Positions 35,471-44,265 of a stretch of 64,000 bases of DNA are shown here, piece after piece (the stretch's first letter is position 1; every line of letters begins with the position of its first letter). Position numbers and translations under genes: made by a program. The stretch is from Haemophilus haemolyticus_M (GTDB lineage Bacteria > Pseudomonadota > Gammaproteobacteria > Enterobacterales > Pasteurellaceae). The stretch lies in assembly GCF_003490935.1 (NCBI RefSeq), contig NZ_QQGD01000001.1, forward strand, positions 372,001 through 436,000. The letters run 5' to 3'. The notes under the pieces were generated by a model. The model did not search any database and had not been told where the DNA came from. It worked only from the letters and a program-made list of their open reading frames with translations.

Positions 35471-35551
35471 TATATGAATCTAAACCCAAGCATTTCAATC
35501 AAGTTTTAACTTGTGATAGAATGCGACTTTCATTTATTTATAGGGAACATT

Positions 35552-35875
35552 ATGGAAACCTTAGACAAAATCAAAAAGCAAATTAGTGAAAATCCAATTC
35601 TTATTTATATGAAAGGTTCACCAAAATTACCATCTTGTGGTTTTTCTGCGCGTGCATCTGAAGCATTGATGAATTGTAAAGTACCTTTTGGTTATGTAGA
35701 TATTTTGCAACATCCAGATATTCGTGCTGAATTACCAGTATATGCAAACTGGCCAACTTTTCCGCAATTATGGGTAGAGGGAGAATTAATAGGTGGTTGT
35801 GATATCATTTTAGAGATGTATCAATCTGGTGAATTACAAACTTTATTAGCTGAAGTTGCAGCAAAACACGCTTAA
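35552..35875 (+). CDS. grxD: Monothiol glutaredoxin GrxD
   Basis: CGFS-type glutaredoxin that carries and delivers 2Fe-2S clusters with glutathione. It has 107 residues from the ATG at 35552, preceded by TAGGGAAC; an in-frame ATG at 35513 lacks a ribosome-binding site and the extra 13 residues are not family-like. CGFS is at about 29-32, followed by the GSH-binding WPTFPQ. Terminator 35891-35914. Confidence 0.96.
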   Translation: METLDKIKKQISENPILIYMKGSPKLPSCGFSARASEALMNCKVPFGYVDILQHPDIRAELPVYANWPTFPQLWVEGELIGGCDIILEMYQSGELQTLLAEVAAKHA

Positions 35876-35890
35876 GATATGAGAAAAATG

Positions 35891-35914
35891 AAACCCGCTT
35901 ATAGCGGGTTTTTT
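35891..35914 (+). terminator. grxD terminator
   Basis: AAACCCGCTTATAGCGGGTTTTTT: a 7-bp GC-rich stem with a short loop and T run. Confidence 0.92.
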
Positions 35915-35949
35915 ATACAAATAAATTTGTTTTTTATTGAACAAATAGT

Positions 35950-37050
35950 CTAGGCAAGTTTTAATACCTTAGAAAGTGCGGTAAAAAATCGATCATTTTC
36001 TTCAGGTAAACCAATACTTACGCGCAAATGATTAGGCATGCCATACCCAGCAATTGGGCGAACAATTACGCCTTCATGTAATAATGCATCATAAATTGGG
36101 GCTGCAGATTGTTTGAAATCAATCGTTATAAAATTTCCCTTAGAGGGAATATATTCTAATTGATGATGTTGGCAGAACTCTTCGTAACGTCGCATTTCTA
36201 CTCGATTATTTTTAGCTACTTTCTCAATAAATTCATCGTCATTCATTACGGCAACTGCAGCGGCTAATGCTAACGAATTACAGTTAAATGGTTGTCGAAC
36301 TCGATTTAATAAATCTGCGATTTCAGGATTAGATACCGCATAACCAATGCGTAAACCTGCTAAGCCATAGGCTTTAGAAAGAGAGCGGGAAATAATTAAA
36401 TTTGAATATTTTTTTAATAAACTGAAAGAGTCTACTCGTTCTTCAGATCTGGTAAATTCAGTGTAGGCTTCATCTAATACCACGATTACATTTTGGGGAA
36501 CTTCTGCTAAAAAATCTTCAATTTCTTGCGATGTTAAAAAATTACCCGTTGGATTATTGGGATTAGCAATGTAAATGAGCTTTGTTTTATCAGAAAGTGC
36601 GGTCAAAAATCCTTGTAAATCGTGCCCCCAATTTTTAGCTGGAATTTCTTTTGCAATTGCATTTATCGCTTTAGTTACTAAAGGATAAACAATAAAGGCA
36701 TATTGTGAATAAATGATTTCATCGTCTTCGGTTGCGAAAGTGTGAGCAAAAAGTTCTAATAAATCATTTGAGCCATTTCCGAGCGTAATTTGATTTGGTT
36801 GAATACCAAATTTTCTTGCGATAGTTTGTTTCAGTTCAAAGCCATTCGCATCAGGGTAACGAGTCAGTTTATCTAATTGTTCGAAAATTGCTTTTTTTGC
36901 ACTTTCTGGAAAACCAAATGGGTTTTCGTTTGAGGCAAGTTTAACGATATTGGAAATACCAAGTTCTCTTTCTAATTCTTCAATGGGTTTGCCTGCTTGA
37001 TAAGGGGATAAGGATTTTACGCCACGATTGGCAATGTTGATGTACTGCAT
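35950..37050 (-). CDS. hisC: Histidinol-phosphate aminotransferase
   Basis: PLP enzyme of histidine synthesis (class II aminotransferase). It has 366 residues. The PLP Lys lies in RSLSKAYGLAGLR (about 220), with NPNNPTGN around 164. It stands alone, outside a his operon; in H. influenzae a second hisC copy is in the his operon, so this one may serve aromatic or other amino acids (inference from memory). Upstream serC on the same strand. Confidence 0.92.
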   Translation of the reverse strand: MQYINIANRGVKSLSPYQAGKPIEELERELGISNIVKLASNENPFGFPESAKKAIFEQLDKLTRYPDANGFELKQTIARKFGIQPNQITLGNGSNDLLELFAHTFATEDDEIIYSQYAFIVYPLVTKAINAIAKEIPAKNWGHDLQGFLTALSDKTKLIYIANPNNPTGNFLTSQEIEDFLAEVPQNVIVVLDEAYTEFTRSEERVDSFSLLKKYSNLIISRSLSKAYGLAGLRIGYAVSNPEIADLLNRVRQPFNCNSLALAAAVAVMNDDEFIEKVAKNNRVEMRRYEEFCQHHQLEYIPSKGNFITIDFKQSAAPIYDALLHEGVIVRPIAGYGMPNHLRVSIGLPEENDRFFTALSKVLKLA

Positions 37051-37137
37051 AGTATTATTTGTAAATATTGATATGGGTTAATGAATTTTTAAATAAATTT
37101 GGGCGTGGTAAATACGCCCATTGAAAATGTTCTTTAA

Positions 37138-38226
37138 CTATTGAGGAAGATTTTCAGCTTCAAATTTTTTCATAAATGAAATGAGTGCCTCAACACCTTC
37201 CTGTGGCATAGCATTATAAATAGATGCTCTCATTCCACCTAAAACCTTATGGCCTTTCAAGGCTTGCAAGCCCGCAGCAGTGGATTCTGCGACAAATTTG
37301 GCATCTAATTCAGGATTGCCTGTGATGAACGTGACATTCATTGTTGAGCGGTTTTCTTTTGCTACCACATTGCGGTAAAGTTTGCTCGAATCAATATAAT
37401 CATAAAGGGTTTGTGCTTTTAGCGCATTACGTTTTGCGATCACCTCTAAGCCATCCATCTCTTTAAGATGTTTAAATACGAGGGAACATAAATACCAAGC
37501 AAATGTTGGTGGTGTATTAATCATTGAGTCTGCATCTCGTTGAGTTGCATAATTCCAAATAGATGGGGTTTCTTTACGTGCATTACCGATTAAATCATCA
37601 CGAATAATGACTAATGTAATGCCCGCAGGGCCAAGATTTTTTTGAGCACCTGCATAAATTACCCCAAATTTACTGATATCGATCTGGCGTGAAAGAATAT
37701 TTGAAGACATATCCGCGACCAATACGGCATCGCCCACATTTGGTACATCAAAAATTTCTACACCACTGATGGTTTCATTTGGGCAATAATGAACGTAGTC
37801 ATACTGATTAGCAATATGGCTGAAATCAAGATTGGTAATTCGAGTCTGTTCGCCATTTTCTACAATAGTGATTTCATCAATTTCTGCAAAATTTCTTGCT
37901 TCTTTTGCCGCTGTAGCTGACCAATGCCCACTATTTAAATAAAGGGCTTTACCTTTTTTACCGATTAAGTTCATCGGAATGGCTGCAAATTGACCGCGAG
38001 CACCGCCTTGTAAAAAAAGTACGCGATAGTTATCAGGAATATTGTAAACCTCACGTAGATCTTTTTCTGCTTGAGCAATAAGTTCCATGAAATATTTACC
38101 GCGATGGCTCACCTCCATCACTGATACGCCTTGATTGAGCCAGTTTGTCAGTTCACCTTGTGCTTTTTGTAGCACTTCTGGAAAAATCATCGCTGGGCCA
38201 GCGCTAAAATTAAAGACTTGTGACAT
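37138..38226 (-). CDS. serC: Phosphoserine aminotransferase
   Basis: PLP enzyme converting 3-phosphohydroxypyruvate to phosphoserine, and acting also in pyridoxal phosphate synthesis. It has 362 residues. It has the N-terminal FNFSAGPA, the PLP Lys in GAQKNLGPAG (about 198), and the HRGKYF-like substrate region near 42. Co-directional with hisC 87 bp downstream. Divergent from tmaR. Confidence 0.97.
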   Translation of the reverse strand: MSQVFNFSAGPAMIFPEVLQKAQGELTNWLNQGVSVMEVSHRGKYFMELIAQAEKDLREVYNIPDNYRVLFLQGGARGQFAAIPMNLIGKKGKALYLNSGHWSATAAKEARNFAEIDEITIVENGEQTRITNLDFSHIANQYDYVHYCPNETISGVEIFDVPNVGDAVLVADMSSNILSRQIDISKFGVIYAGAQKNLGPAGITLVIIRDDLIGNARKETPSIWNYATQRDADSMINTPPTFAWYLCSLVFKHLKEMDGLEVIAKRNALKAQTLYDYIDSSKLYRNVVAKENRSTMNVTFITGNPELDAKFVAESTAAGLQALKGHKVLGGMRASIYNAMPQEGVEALISFMKKFEAENLPQ

Positions 38227-38348
38227 TGTGTTTCCTTATTTTTGTAGATAGTTGGATCTGTTTTATCACTAGAAAAGCAGAGAATCAAACGCTTTTTCGG
38301 TAAATAAAAAATTTTTTTGAGCTGACTCACAAAATTTACTTTCAGCTT

Positions 38349-38377
38349 TTGACGAATTACCAAAAAGAGGCTACATT
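38349..38377 (+). promoter_or_regulatory. tmaR promoter
   Basis: TTGACG (38349-38354), 17-bp spacer, TACATT (38372-38377); places the start of transcription about 28 nt before the ATG at 38413. Confidence 0.65.
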
Positions 38378-38412
38378 ACCGCCATCAATTTTCTTACTAA
38401 AAGAGAGTCATT

Positions 38413-38757
38413 ATGGAAACTGTAAACAAGCAATCTTTCCAAGAAGTGTTGGAATACGTGCGTATGTATCGTTCGAAAAACAAAATTAAACGCGACATGG
38501 AAGACAATAATCGTAAAATCCGTGACAATCAAAAACGCGTATTATTGTTAGATAACTTAAATCAATACATTCGTGATGATATGACCATCGAAGAGGTGCG
38601 TGGAATTATTGAAAGTATGCGTGATGACTATGAAGGTCGTGTTGATGATTATACGATTCGTAATGCAGAGCTTTCTACGCAACGTCGTGAGATTAGTGCG
38701 AAAATGAAAAGTCAGAAAAAAGCGCATGCGAAATTGTTGAAAAACGCTGAAAAATAA
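38413..38757 (+). CDS. tmaR: Pole-localising protein TmaR (YeeX, DUF496)
   Basis: Highly charged, all-helical coiled-coil protein, 114 residues. The conserved KIRDNQKRVLLLDNL stretch (about 35-50) and RVDDYTIRNAEL (about 76-87) match the YeeX/UPF0265 family. E. coli TmaR forms polar clusters and sequesters PTS enzyme I under control of tyrosine phosphorylation. Function here is inferred from the family. Confidence 0.9.
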   Translation: METVNKQSFQEVLEYVRMYRSKNKIKRDMEDNNRKIRDNQKRVLLLDNLNQYIRDDMTIEEVRGIIESMRDDYEGRVDDYTIRNAELSTQRREISAKMKSQKKAHAKLLKNAEK

Positions 38758-38768
38758 TTGTAATAAAA

Positions 38769-38800
38769 TAGCCGGCTGAATCAGTCGGCTTATTTTTTAT
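38769..38800 (+). terminator. Terminator between tmaR and pabC
   Basis: AGCCGGCTGA pairs with TCAGTCGGCT around a very short loop (one G-T mismatch), followed by TATTTTTTAT on the + strand. Lies between convergent genes. Confidence 0.82.
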
Positions 38801-39363
38801 AAGCTATTCATTGCGTTAATGATTTTAATTTCATCAAAATTGACAATATCTTCTTGGAATATTGTGCATTCTTGAATTTTCCCCTCTTGTAATAATTTTT
38901 CTCGTTGTGTGCCTAAGAGCAATGGCGTGTCTGGTGTGTACCATTTTTTTCCTTGGCGGAAAATTAAATTACCAATGGAACAATCTGTCGCTTTTCCATT
39001 TTTGATAATAATAATTTCATCACAATAGCCTCGCTGATCAAACAATTTATTAATTAAACTGCGATCAGAATATTTTAAGCCATATTCGATATCGTCACAA
39101 ATTATAGGTTGAAAAGTGCGGTAAATTTTTCGATGGTATTCAAAATATTGAATTTGTGTGGTTTTGTCATTGTAATTAATGCGGCAGCGAATTAATCGAT
39201 TTTGTAAGAGAGCAGGCGGTTGAATAAGTGAAAAAAGATTAAAAATTTTCACCGCACTTTTGCCATAATATTCACGCAAACTACGTTCATATCGTGCTTG
39301 ATGTAAATCGATATTTTGAATTTTCCCATTTTCAATACAAAGGGTTTCAAATAGAGGATACAT
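38797..39363 (-). CDS. pabC: Aminodeoxychorismate lyase-like class IV PLP protein
   Basis: Class IV aminotransferase fold protein, 188 residues, short compared with E. coli PabC (269). The PLP-binding Lys is in GLKYSDRS, and DEIIIIKNGKATDCSIGNLIF is the family signature. Adjacent to pabB with a 1-bp overlap, so it most likely makes 4-aminobenzoate for folate. The small N-terminal domain appears reduced. Activity not proven; confidence in the family is good. Confidence 0.85.
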   Translation of the reverse strand: MYPLFETLCIENGKIQNIDLHQARYERSLREYYGKSAVKIFNLFSLIQPPALLQNRLIRCRINYNDKTTQIQYFEYHRKIYRTFQPIICDDIEYGLKYSDRSLINKLFDQRGYCDEIIIIKNGKATDCSIGNLIFRQGKKWYTPDTPLLLGTQREKLLQEGKIQECTIFQEDIVNFDEIKIINAMNSL

Positions 39364-40349
39364 TAATCAGCACCTTCAATCGGTAAATAGACTTTTTCTA
39401 ACAATTCTTCATATTCATCTTGCACATTGCTATGAATGGTAATACCGCCCCCACTATGAAAATAAAATTTTTCATCTACTTGAGAAATAAATCGAATTGC
39501 CACCGCACTTTGTAGTGTTTTACCATCAAATATGCCAAAAACTCCTGTGTAATAACCGCGTTTTTGCTTTTCAGCTTGTTGAATAATTTGCATGGTTTTT
39601 TCTTTTGGAGCGCCACTAATGGAACCTGCAGGCAAGAGTTTCGCTAAAATATCACCAATTTGATTTTGCCAGTTTTCATTCAATTTTCCGTAAATTTCAG
39701 AACTGGTTTGCAGTATTTCGCCTTTTTGTGTTTTGATGCTATCGATATAACGAAATTTTTTCACCTGAATGTTTTCTGCCACCATGGATAAATCATTACG
39801 CATTAAATCAACAATTGTGTAATGCTCGCGTTGTTCTTTTTCATTTGTGAGTAACTGATTTTCTGCATCGGGCAGAGACGCATTAATTGTCCCTTTCATG
39901 GGATAAGTAAAAATGCTGTTGTCATGAATATTGATAAAACATTCTGGTGAGAAGCAAACAAATTGATCTTGTAACCACAATTTATAAGGTGCATTTGTTT
40001 GATGAAAAATCTGTTCAAGTGACATATTACCTGAAATTTCAGTGGGGTAGGTGAGATTCAATAAATAAGAATTGCCTTTCTGTAATTCACTTTGAACAAG
40101 TTTAAAACCTTGTTGATAACGCGAGAAGGGCATTGGATGTTTGGTAAAATTAAGAGGGATAGATTGTGGCGAAATAGTGCTATTTCTTTTCCCTAAAATA
40201 TCAAAATAAATGCCTTGTTGTGCAGAATTTTCGAGAGGACAAATCAATGGTTTTTCTTTTTCAAAATCAATCAGAAAGAAAAATGGCGTGCGTTGTTTGC
40301 CATAATGATTAGACTGTTCAATAAAATGTTGCATTGTGCTTTGTGTCAT
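39363..40349 (-). CDS. pabB: Aminodeoxychorismate synthase component I
   Basis: Chorismate-binding enzyme of folate synthesis, 328 residues, shorter than E. coli PabB (453) because the N-terminal domain is reduced. The C-terminal active-site blocks are intact: LLPAGSISGAPKEKTM, GYYTGVFGIFDG and FHSGGGIT. Divergent from pabA, with 41 bp between starts, so the pair is likely controlled from one spacer. Confidence 0.93.
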   Translation of the reverse strand: MTQSTMQHFIEQSNHYGKQRTPFFFLIDFEKEKPLICPLENSAQQGIYFDILGKRNSTISPQSIPLNFTKHPMPFSRYQQGFKLVQSELQKGNSYLLNLTYPTEISGNMSLEQIFHQTNAPYKLWLQDQFVCFSPECFINIHDNSIFTYPMKGTINASLPDAENQLLTNEKEQREHYTIVDLMRNDLSMVAENIQVKKFRYIDSIKTQKGEILQTSSEIYGKLNENWQNQIGDILAKLLPAGSISGAPKEKTMQIIQQAEKQKRGYYTGVFGIFDGKTLQSAVAIRFISQVDEKFYFHSGGGITIHSNVQDEYEELLEKVYLPIEGAD

Positions 40350-40390
40350 TTTGCGTAAAATTGCCCGATTATAACGAATGCCGAGCGGTT

Positions 40391-40972
40391 ATGAAATTAC
40401 TCATCATTAATAATCACGATTCTTTTACTTTTAACTTGGTGGATTTAATTCGAAAATTAAATGTGCCTTATGATGTTTTAAACGTAGAAGATTTAAAGGA
40501 AAGTACAGCCGAAAAATACAGTCATATATTGATTTCACCGGGGCCTGATGTACCACGAGCTTATCCACAACTTTTTTCTATGTTGGAAAAATATTATCAG
40601 CAAAAATCTATTTTAGGTGTGTGTTTAGGACATCAAACCTTATGTGAATTTTTTTGTGGTACATTGTATAACTTAGAGAATGTTCGTCATGGCCAGAAAC
40701 GAATTTTAAAAGTGCGGTCAAATTCTCCATTATTTTTTAGCCTTCCAAGCGAATTTAATATCGGGCTATATCATTCTTGGGGCGTACAGGAAGACGATTT
40801 TCCTCATTGCCTAGAAATCACCGCACTTTGTGATGAAGGTGTGGTAATGGCGATGCAGCATAAATCGTTACCAATTTATGGTGTTCAGTTTCATCCTGAG
40901 TCTTATATGTCAGACTTTGGTGAGCAAATTTTGCGTAATTGGTTGGCTATTCCTACGACGATAAATCAATAA
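40391..40972 (+). CDS. pabA: Glutamine amidotransferase component II (PabA/TrpG-like)
   Basis: Class I glutamine amidotransferase supplying ammonia to PabB. It has 193 residues from the ATG at 40391 (MKLLIINNHDSFTFNL, family-like N terminus); an ATG at 40334 would overlap the pabB start and is rejected. Nucleophile Cys78 is in GVCLGHQ, and His/Glu in QFHPES near 170. Given the neighbouring pabB and pabC, PabA rather than TrpG is favoured. Confidence 0.92.
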   Translation: MKLLIINNHDSFTFNLVDLIRKLNVPYDVLNVEDLKESTAEKYSHILISPGPDVPRAYPQLFSMLEKYYQQKSILGVCLGHQTLCEFFCGTLYNLENVRHGQKRILKVRSNSPLFFSLPSEFNIGLYHSWGVQEDDFPHCLEITALCDEGVVMAMQHKSLPIYGVQFHPESYMSDFGEQILRNWLAIPTTINQ

Positions 40973-40978
40973 TAGTGC

Positions 40979-41030
40979 TTGCTTATTAAGCTAAAATACG
41001 TATTATAGACGTCTATACGTCAATACATCC
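40979..41030 (+). promoter_or_regulatory. metK promoter with tandem met boxes
   Basis: Promoter TTGCTT (40979-40984), 16 bp, TATTAT (41001-41006). Immediately downstream are three tandem 8-bp met boxes: AGACGTCT (41007-41014, perfect), ATACGTCA and ATACATCC (to 41030). The MetJ-SAM repressor should bind at the transcription start and shut off metK when methionine is plentiful. The binding is inferred from the known consensus. Confidence 0.87.
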
Positions 41031-41052
41031 AAATTTAAAAAAGAGAGAAAAT

Positions 41053-42207
41053 ATGTCTAGCTATTTATTTACATCTGAATCTGTATCTGAAGGGCATCCA
41101 GATAAAATTGCCGATCAAATTTCTGATGCGGTACTTGATGAAATCCTAAAACAAGATCCAAAAGCACGAGTAGCTTGTGAGACCTACGTAAAAACTGGTA
41201 TGGCATTGGTGGGGGGGGAAATCACAACATCAGCATGGGTCGATATTGAGAATTTAACGCGTAAAGTGATTTGTGATATTGGTTATGAACATTCTGAAAT
41301 GGGTTTTGATGGCCATTCTTGTGCGGTGCTTAATGCGATTGGTAAACAATCTGTAGATATTAATCAAGGCGTTGATCGTGAAAATCCATTAGATCAAGGC
41401 GCTGGCGACCAGGGTATTATGTTTGGTTATGCCACCAATGAAACGGATGTATTAATGCCAGCAGCTATTACTTATGCACATCGCTTAATGGAAAAACAAG
41501 CTGAAGTGCGTAAAAGCGGTAAATTAGCATGGTTACGTCCAGATGCGAAAAGCCAAGTAACGTTAAAATATGAAGATAATAAAATTGTTGGTGTGGATGC
41601 GGTTGTGCTTTCTACTCAACATTCTGAAGAAGTTAGCCAAAAAGATTTACATGAAGGTGTGATGGAAGAAATTATCAAACCTGTGTTACCAAGTGAATGG
41701 CTTTCTAAAGAAACAAAATTCTTCATTAACCCGACTGGTCGTTTTGTTATTGGTGGACCTATGGGGGATTGTGGTTTAACTGGTCGTAAAATTATCGTAG
41801 ATACTTACGGTGGTGCCGCTCGTCACGGTGGTGGCGCATTCTCAGGAAAAGATCCATCTAAAGTTGACCGTTCAGCAGCTTATGCGGCACGTTATGTCGC
41901 AAAAAATATTGTGGCAGCTGGTTTGGCAGATCGTTGTGAAATCCAACTTTCTTATGCGATTGGTGTGGCTGATCCAACATCTATCATGGTTGAAACCTTT
42001 GGAACTGGAAAAGTTGCGAATGAATTATTAGTGTCATTAGTTCGTGAATTCTTTGATTTACGTCCTTATGGTTTAATTAAAATGTTAGATTTAATCCAAC
42101 CAATCTATCGTGAAACGGCAGCTTATGGTCATTTTGGTCGTGAGCAATTCCCTTGGGAAAAAGTGGATCGTGCAGCAGAATTACGTGTTGCAGCGGGATT
42201 AAAATAA
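41053..42207 (+). CDS. metK: S-adenosylmethionine synthetase
   Basis: Essential cytoplasmic enzyme making SAM from methionine and ATP. It has 384 residues. The N-terminal SVSEGHPDK, GAGDQGIMFGYA (ATP) and GGGAFSGKDPSKVDR (P-loop-like) motifs are intact. AGAGAG ribosome-binding site. The coding sequence includes a run of eight G (41211-41218, Gly-Gly codons), a slippage-prone tract. Regulated by the upstream met boxes. Confidence 0.98.
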   Translation: MSSYLFTSESVSEGHPDKIADQISDAVLDEILKQDPKARVACETYVKTGMALVGGEITTSAWVDIENLTRKVICDIGYEHSEMGFDGHSCAVLNAIGKQSVDINQGVDRENPLDQGAGDQGIMFGYATNETDVLMPAAITYAHRLMEKQAEVRKSGKLAWLRPDAKSQVTLKYEDNKIVGVDAVVLSTQHSEEVSQKDLHEGVMEEIIKPVLPSEWLSKETKFFINPTGRFVIGGPMGDCGLTGRKIIVDTYGGAARHGGGAFSGKDPSKVDRSAAYAARYVAKNIVAAGLADRCEIQLSYAIGVADPTSIMVETFGTGKVANELLVSLVREFFDLRPYGLIKMLDLIQPIYRETAAYGHFGREQFPWEKVDRAAELRVAAGLK

Positions 42208-42235
42208 TCTTATTTTTTAATTTAGTAAATTATAT

Positions 42236-42260
42236 AAAAGCCGCTTATCTAGCGGTTTTT
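42236..42260 (+). terminator. metK terminator
   Basis: AAAAGCCGCT pairs with AGCGGTTTTTT around TATCT; rho-independent. Confidence 0.88.
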
Positions 42261-42271
42261 TCTTTTCAATC

Positions 42272-42787
42272 ATGGCATCAATAGAGCAAATTCCATTTCG
42301 TCATTTAAAAATGCAAGTACAACGAAAATTGAGTCAATCTTTGCAGCTTGCAGAGGTGTACTTCAAGCGAAAATTTACAATGCCTGAGGTAAATTATGAG
42401 TTACGTGGAATAAAGGCAGGAGTAGCTTACCTACAAAAAAATGAAATAAAATTTAACCGCACTTTGTTATTAGAAAATGCAGATGAATTTATTCGACAAG
42501 TTGTGCCACATGAGCTTGCGCATTTGATTGTGTATCAAATGTTTGGTCGTGTAAAACCTCATGGTCGGGAATGGCAGATTGTAATGAATGAAATTTTTAA
42601 GCTTCCTGCGGATACTTGTCATCAATTTGATATAAAAAATGTGCAAGGGAAAACTTTTGAATATAGATGTGCGTGTCAAACTCATTTTCTAAGTATTCGA
42701 CGTCATAATAGAGTCGTGAAAGAAAACATTGAATATTTATGTAGAAAATGTAAGGGGAAATTAGTTTTTGTCGATGAAATAGAATAA
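42272..42787 (+). CDS. sprT: SprT-family zinc metalloprotein
   Basis: 171 residues. The zinc motif HELAH is near residue 78-82 (VPHELAHLIVYQ) with a further His at about 96, and a C-terminal zinc ribbon with CAC and CRKC cysteines. Homologous to E. coli SprT and to the SprT domain of Spartan, the DNA-protein crosslink protease; bacterial function is not well settled. Between metK and the Opa-like gene. Confidence 0.9.
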   Translation: MASIEQIPFRHLKMQVQRKLSQSLQLAEVYFKRKFTMPEVNYELRGIKAGVAYLQKNEIKFNRTLLLENADEFIRQVVPHELAHLIVYQMFGRVKPHGREWQIVMNEIFKLPADTCHQFDIKNVQGKTFEYRCACQTHFLSIRRHNRVVKENIEYLCRKCKGKLVFVDEIE

Positions 42788-42837
42788 TTTTTGTGATATA
42801 TTCTTCCAGTTTATTCAATAAATAAAGGAGTTATCCA

Positions 42838-43350
42838 ATGAAAAAATCTTTATTAGCCGTTATTGTTGGTGCATTTGCCTTTGCTTCTGTTGCAAATGCG
42901 AATATCTATGCTGAAGGCGATATCGGTTTATCTCAAACTCAAGCAAACGGTAGTAATAATACTCGAATTGAACCTCGTGTAGCGGTTGGTTATAAATTAG
43001 GAAATACGCGTGTTGCGGGTGATTATACTCATCATGGAAAAGTTGATGGTGCGAAAATTCACGGTTTAGGTGCGTCAGTATTATATGATTTTGATACAAA
43101 TTCTAAAGTTCAGCCTTATGTCGGTGCTCGCGTAGCAGCTAACCAGTTTAAATATGATAACAGAGCTAACCAACCATATAGAAGTTCCTCAGAAATTAAG
43201 CTCGGCTATGGCGTTGTAGCAGGTGCAAAATATAAGTTAGATGGTAACTGGTACGCTAATGGTGGGATTGAGTACAATCGTTTAGGTAATTTTGATAGTA
43301 CCAAAGTTAATAACTATGGTGCGAAAGTTGGTGTGGGTTACGGATTCTAA
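42838..43350 (+). CDS. Opacity-family outer-membrane protein
   Basis: 170-residue small beta-barrel protein: signal peptide (cleavage after ANA at about 21), alternating polar/hydrophobic strands, a His- and Lys-rich first loop, and a C-terminal GYGF ending in Phe, the outer-membrane insertion signal. Belongs to the Opa/OmpX-like porin family (matched by memory to HI1174/HI1175, annotated as opacity protein). No repeat tract for phase variation is present in the coding region or within 50 bp upstream. AAGGAG ribosome-binding site. Confidence 0.85.
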   Translation: MKKSLLAVIVGAFAFASVANANIYAEGDIGLSQTQANGSNNTRIEPRVAVGYKLGNTRVAGDYTHHGKVDGAKIHGLGASVLYDFDTNSKVQPYVGARVAANQFKYDNRANQPYRSSSEIKLGYGVVAGAKYKLDGNWYANGGIEYNRLGNFDSTKVNNYGAKVGVGYGF

Positions 43351-43392
43351 TTTTTAGAATACAAAAATCTTTTTTATAAAACACTTTAATTT

Positions 43393-43421
43393 AACGGTGA
43401 TCGTCTAAGGCGATCACCGTT
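43393..43421 (+). terminator. Hairpin after the Opa-like gene
   Basis: AACGGTGATCG pairs perfectly with CGATCACCGTT around TCTAAGG (11-bp stem). The following TATTCGTTTT is a weak T tract, so termination is likely but not textbook. Confidence 0.75.
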
Positions 43422-43530
43422 ATTCGTTTTAGGGCAGAGTAGAAAATAGTTGACTAAAAGTGCGGTTAAAATTCTCGGAAATCTTATTTTTCAATAGCTT
43501 TTTGAGAAAACTATCACATTAAAATATAAA

Positions 43531-43558
43531 AAATCCCAACCTAGGTTGGGATTTAAAA
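43531..43558 (-). terminator. Terminator of the art operon
   Basis: AAATCCCAACCTAGGTTGGGATTT is a perfect 24-bp palindrome (43531-43554); on the minus strand it is followed by TTTATATTTT, ending the artPIQM transcript 24 bp past artM. A single run longer than twenty bases is described by its halves AAATCCCAACCT and AGGTTGGGATTT. Confidence 0.88.
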
Positions 43559-43581
43559 ATGACTAAAAATTTTACTGCACT

Positions 43582-44265
43582 TTATGCTTTGCTTATTTCA
43601 AAACGTTCAAATGCCAATACTTTTTTCTCTAATTTACGTAGCAATAAAGTTGCAATACCCGTAATAATTAAATAGATGCCGCCCGCAATGCCGTAAATTG
43701 TCAGTGCATCATATTCTGTACCATAAAGTTGGCGAGCATAGCCCATAATATCCATAATCGTAATGGTGGAGGCTAATGCCGTTCCTTTAAATACCAAAAT
43801 AATTTCGTTACTGTAAGACGGCAACGCACGTTTTAAGGCATAAGGAATTAAAACTTTTAAAGTTTGTATGCGGTTTAGTCCTAATGCGGCACAACTTTCC
43901 CATTGTCCTTTTGCAATGGCTTTCACTGCACCATGAAATAATTGTGTGGAGTAGGCTGCACTGTTTAGCGCTAAAGCTAATGCAGCACAGAACCAGGCAT
44001 TGGATAAGAGATACCATAATGGGCTGTCAATAATCCACTGGAATTGGCCCGGCCCCGCATAAATTAAAAAGAACTGTACTAACAGTGGCGTGCCAGTGAA
44101 TAAAGTGAGGTATAAATTAACCGCTCTTTTTACCCATTTGTTTTCCATTGAAAGCAAAAAGGTGAGAAATAATGCCAAACAGAAGGCAATCAACAACGAT
44201 ACGACTGTAAGCAACAAACTCGTTGGAATCCCTTGTGCGATTACGCTTAAATATTCTTGAAACAT
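43582..44265 (-). CDS. artM: Arginine ABC transporter permease ArtM
   Basis: Inner-membrane permease subunit of a histidine/arginine-type ABC importer. It has 227 residues, five transmembrane segments and the EAA loop (ESCAALGLNRIQTLKVLIPYAL, described at about 125-146) that docks ArtP. It shares its first base with the artQ end (44265), so the pair is translationally coupled. Confidence 0.92.
   Translation of the reverse strand: MFQEYLSVIAQGIPTSLLLTVVSLLIAFCLALFLTFLLSMENKWVKRAVNLYLTLFTGTPLLVQFFLIYAGPGQFQWIIDSPLWYLLSNAWFCAALALALNSAAYSTQLFHGAVKAIAKGQWESCAALGLNRIQTLKVLIPYALKRALPSYSNEIILVFKGTALASTITIMDIMGYARQLYGTEYDALTIYGIAGGIYLIITGIATLLLRKLEKKVLAFERFEISKA

Noticed and set aside
42838..43350. 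Phase-variable opa gene
   Set aside because: No tetranucleotide or other simple repeat in or near the gene; only the family name suggests phase variation.
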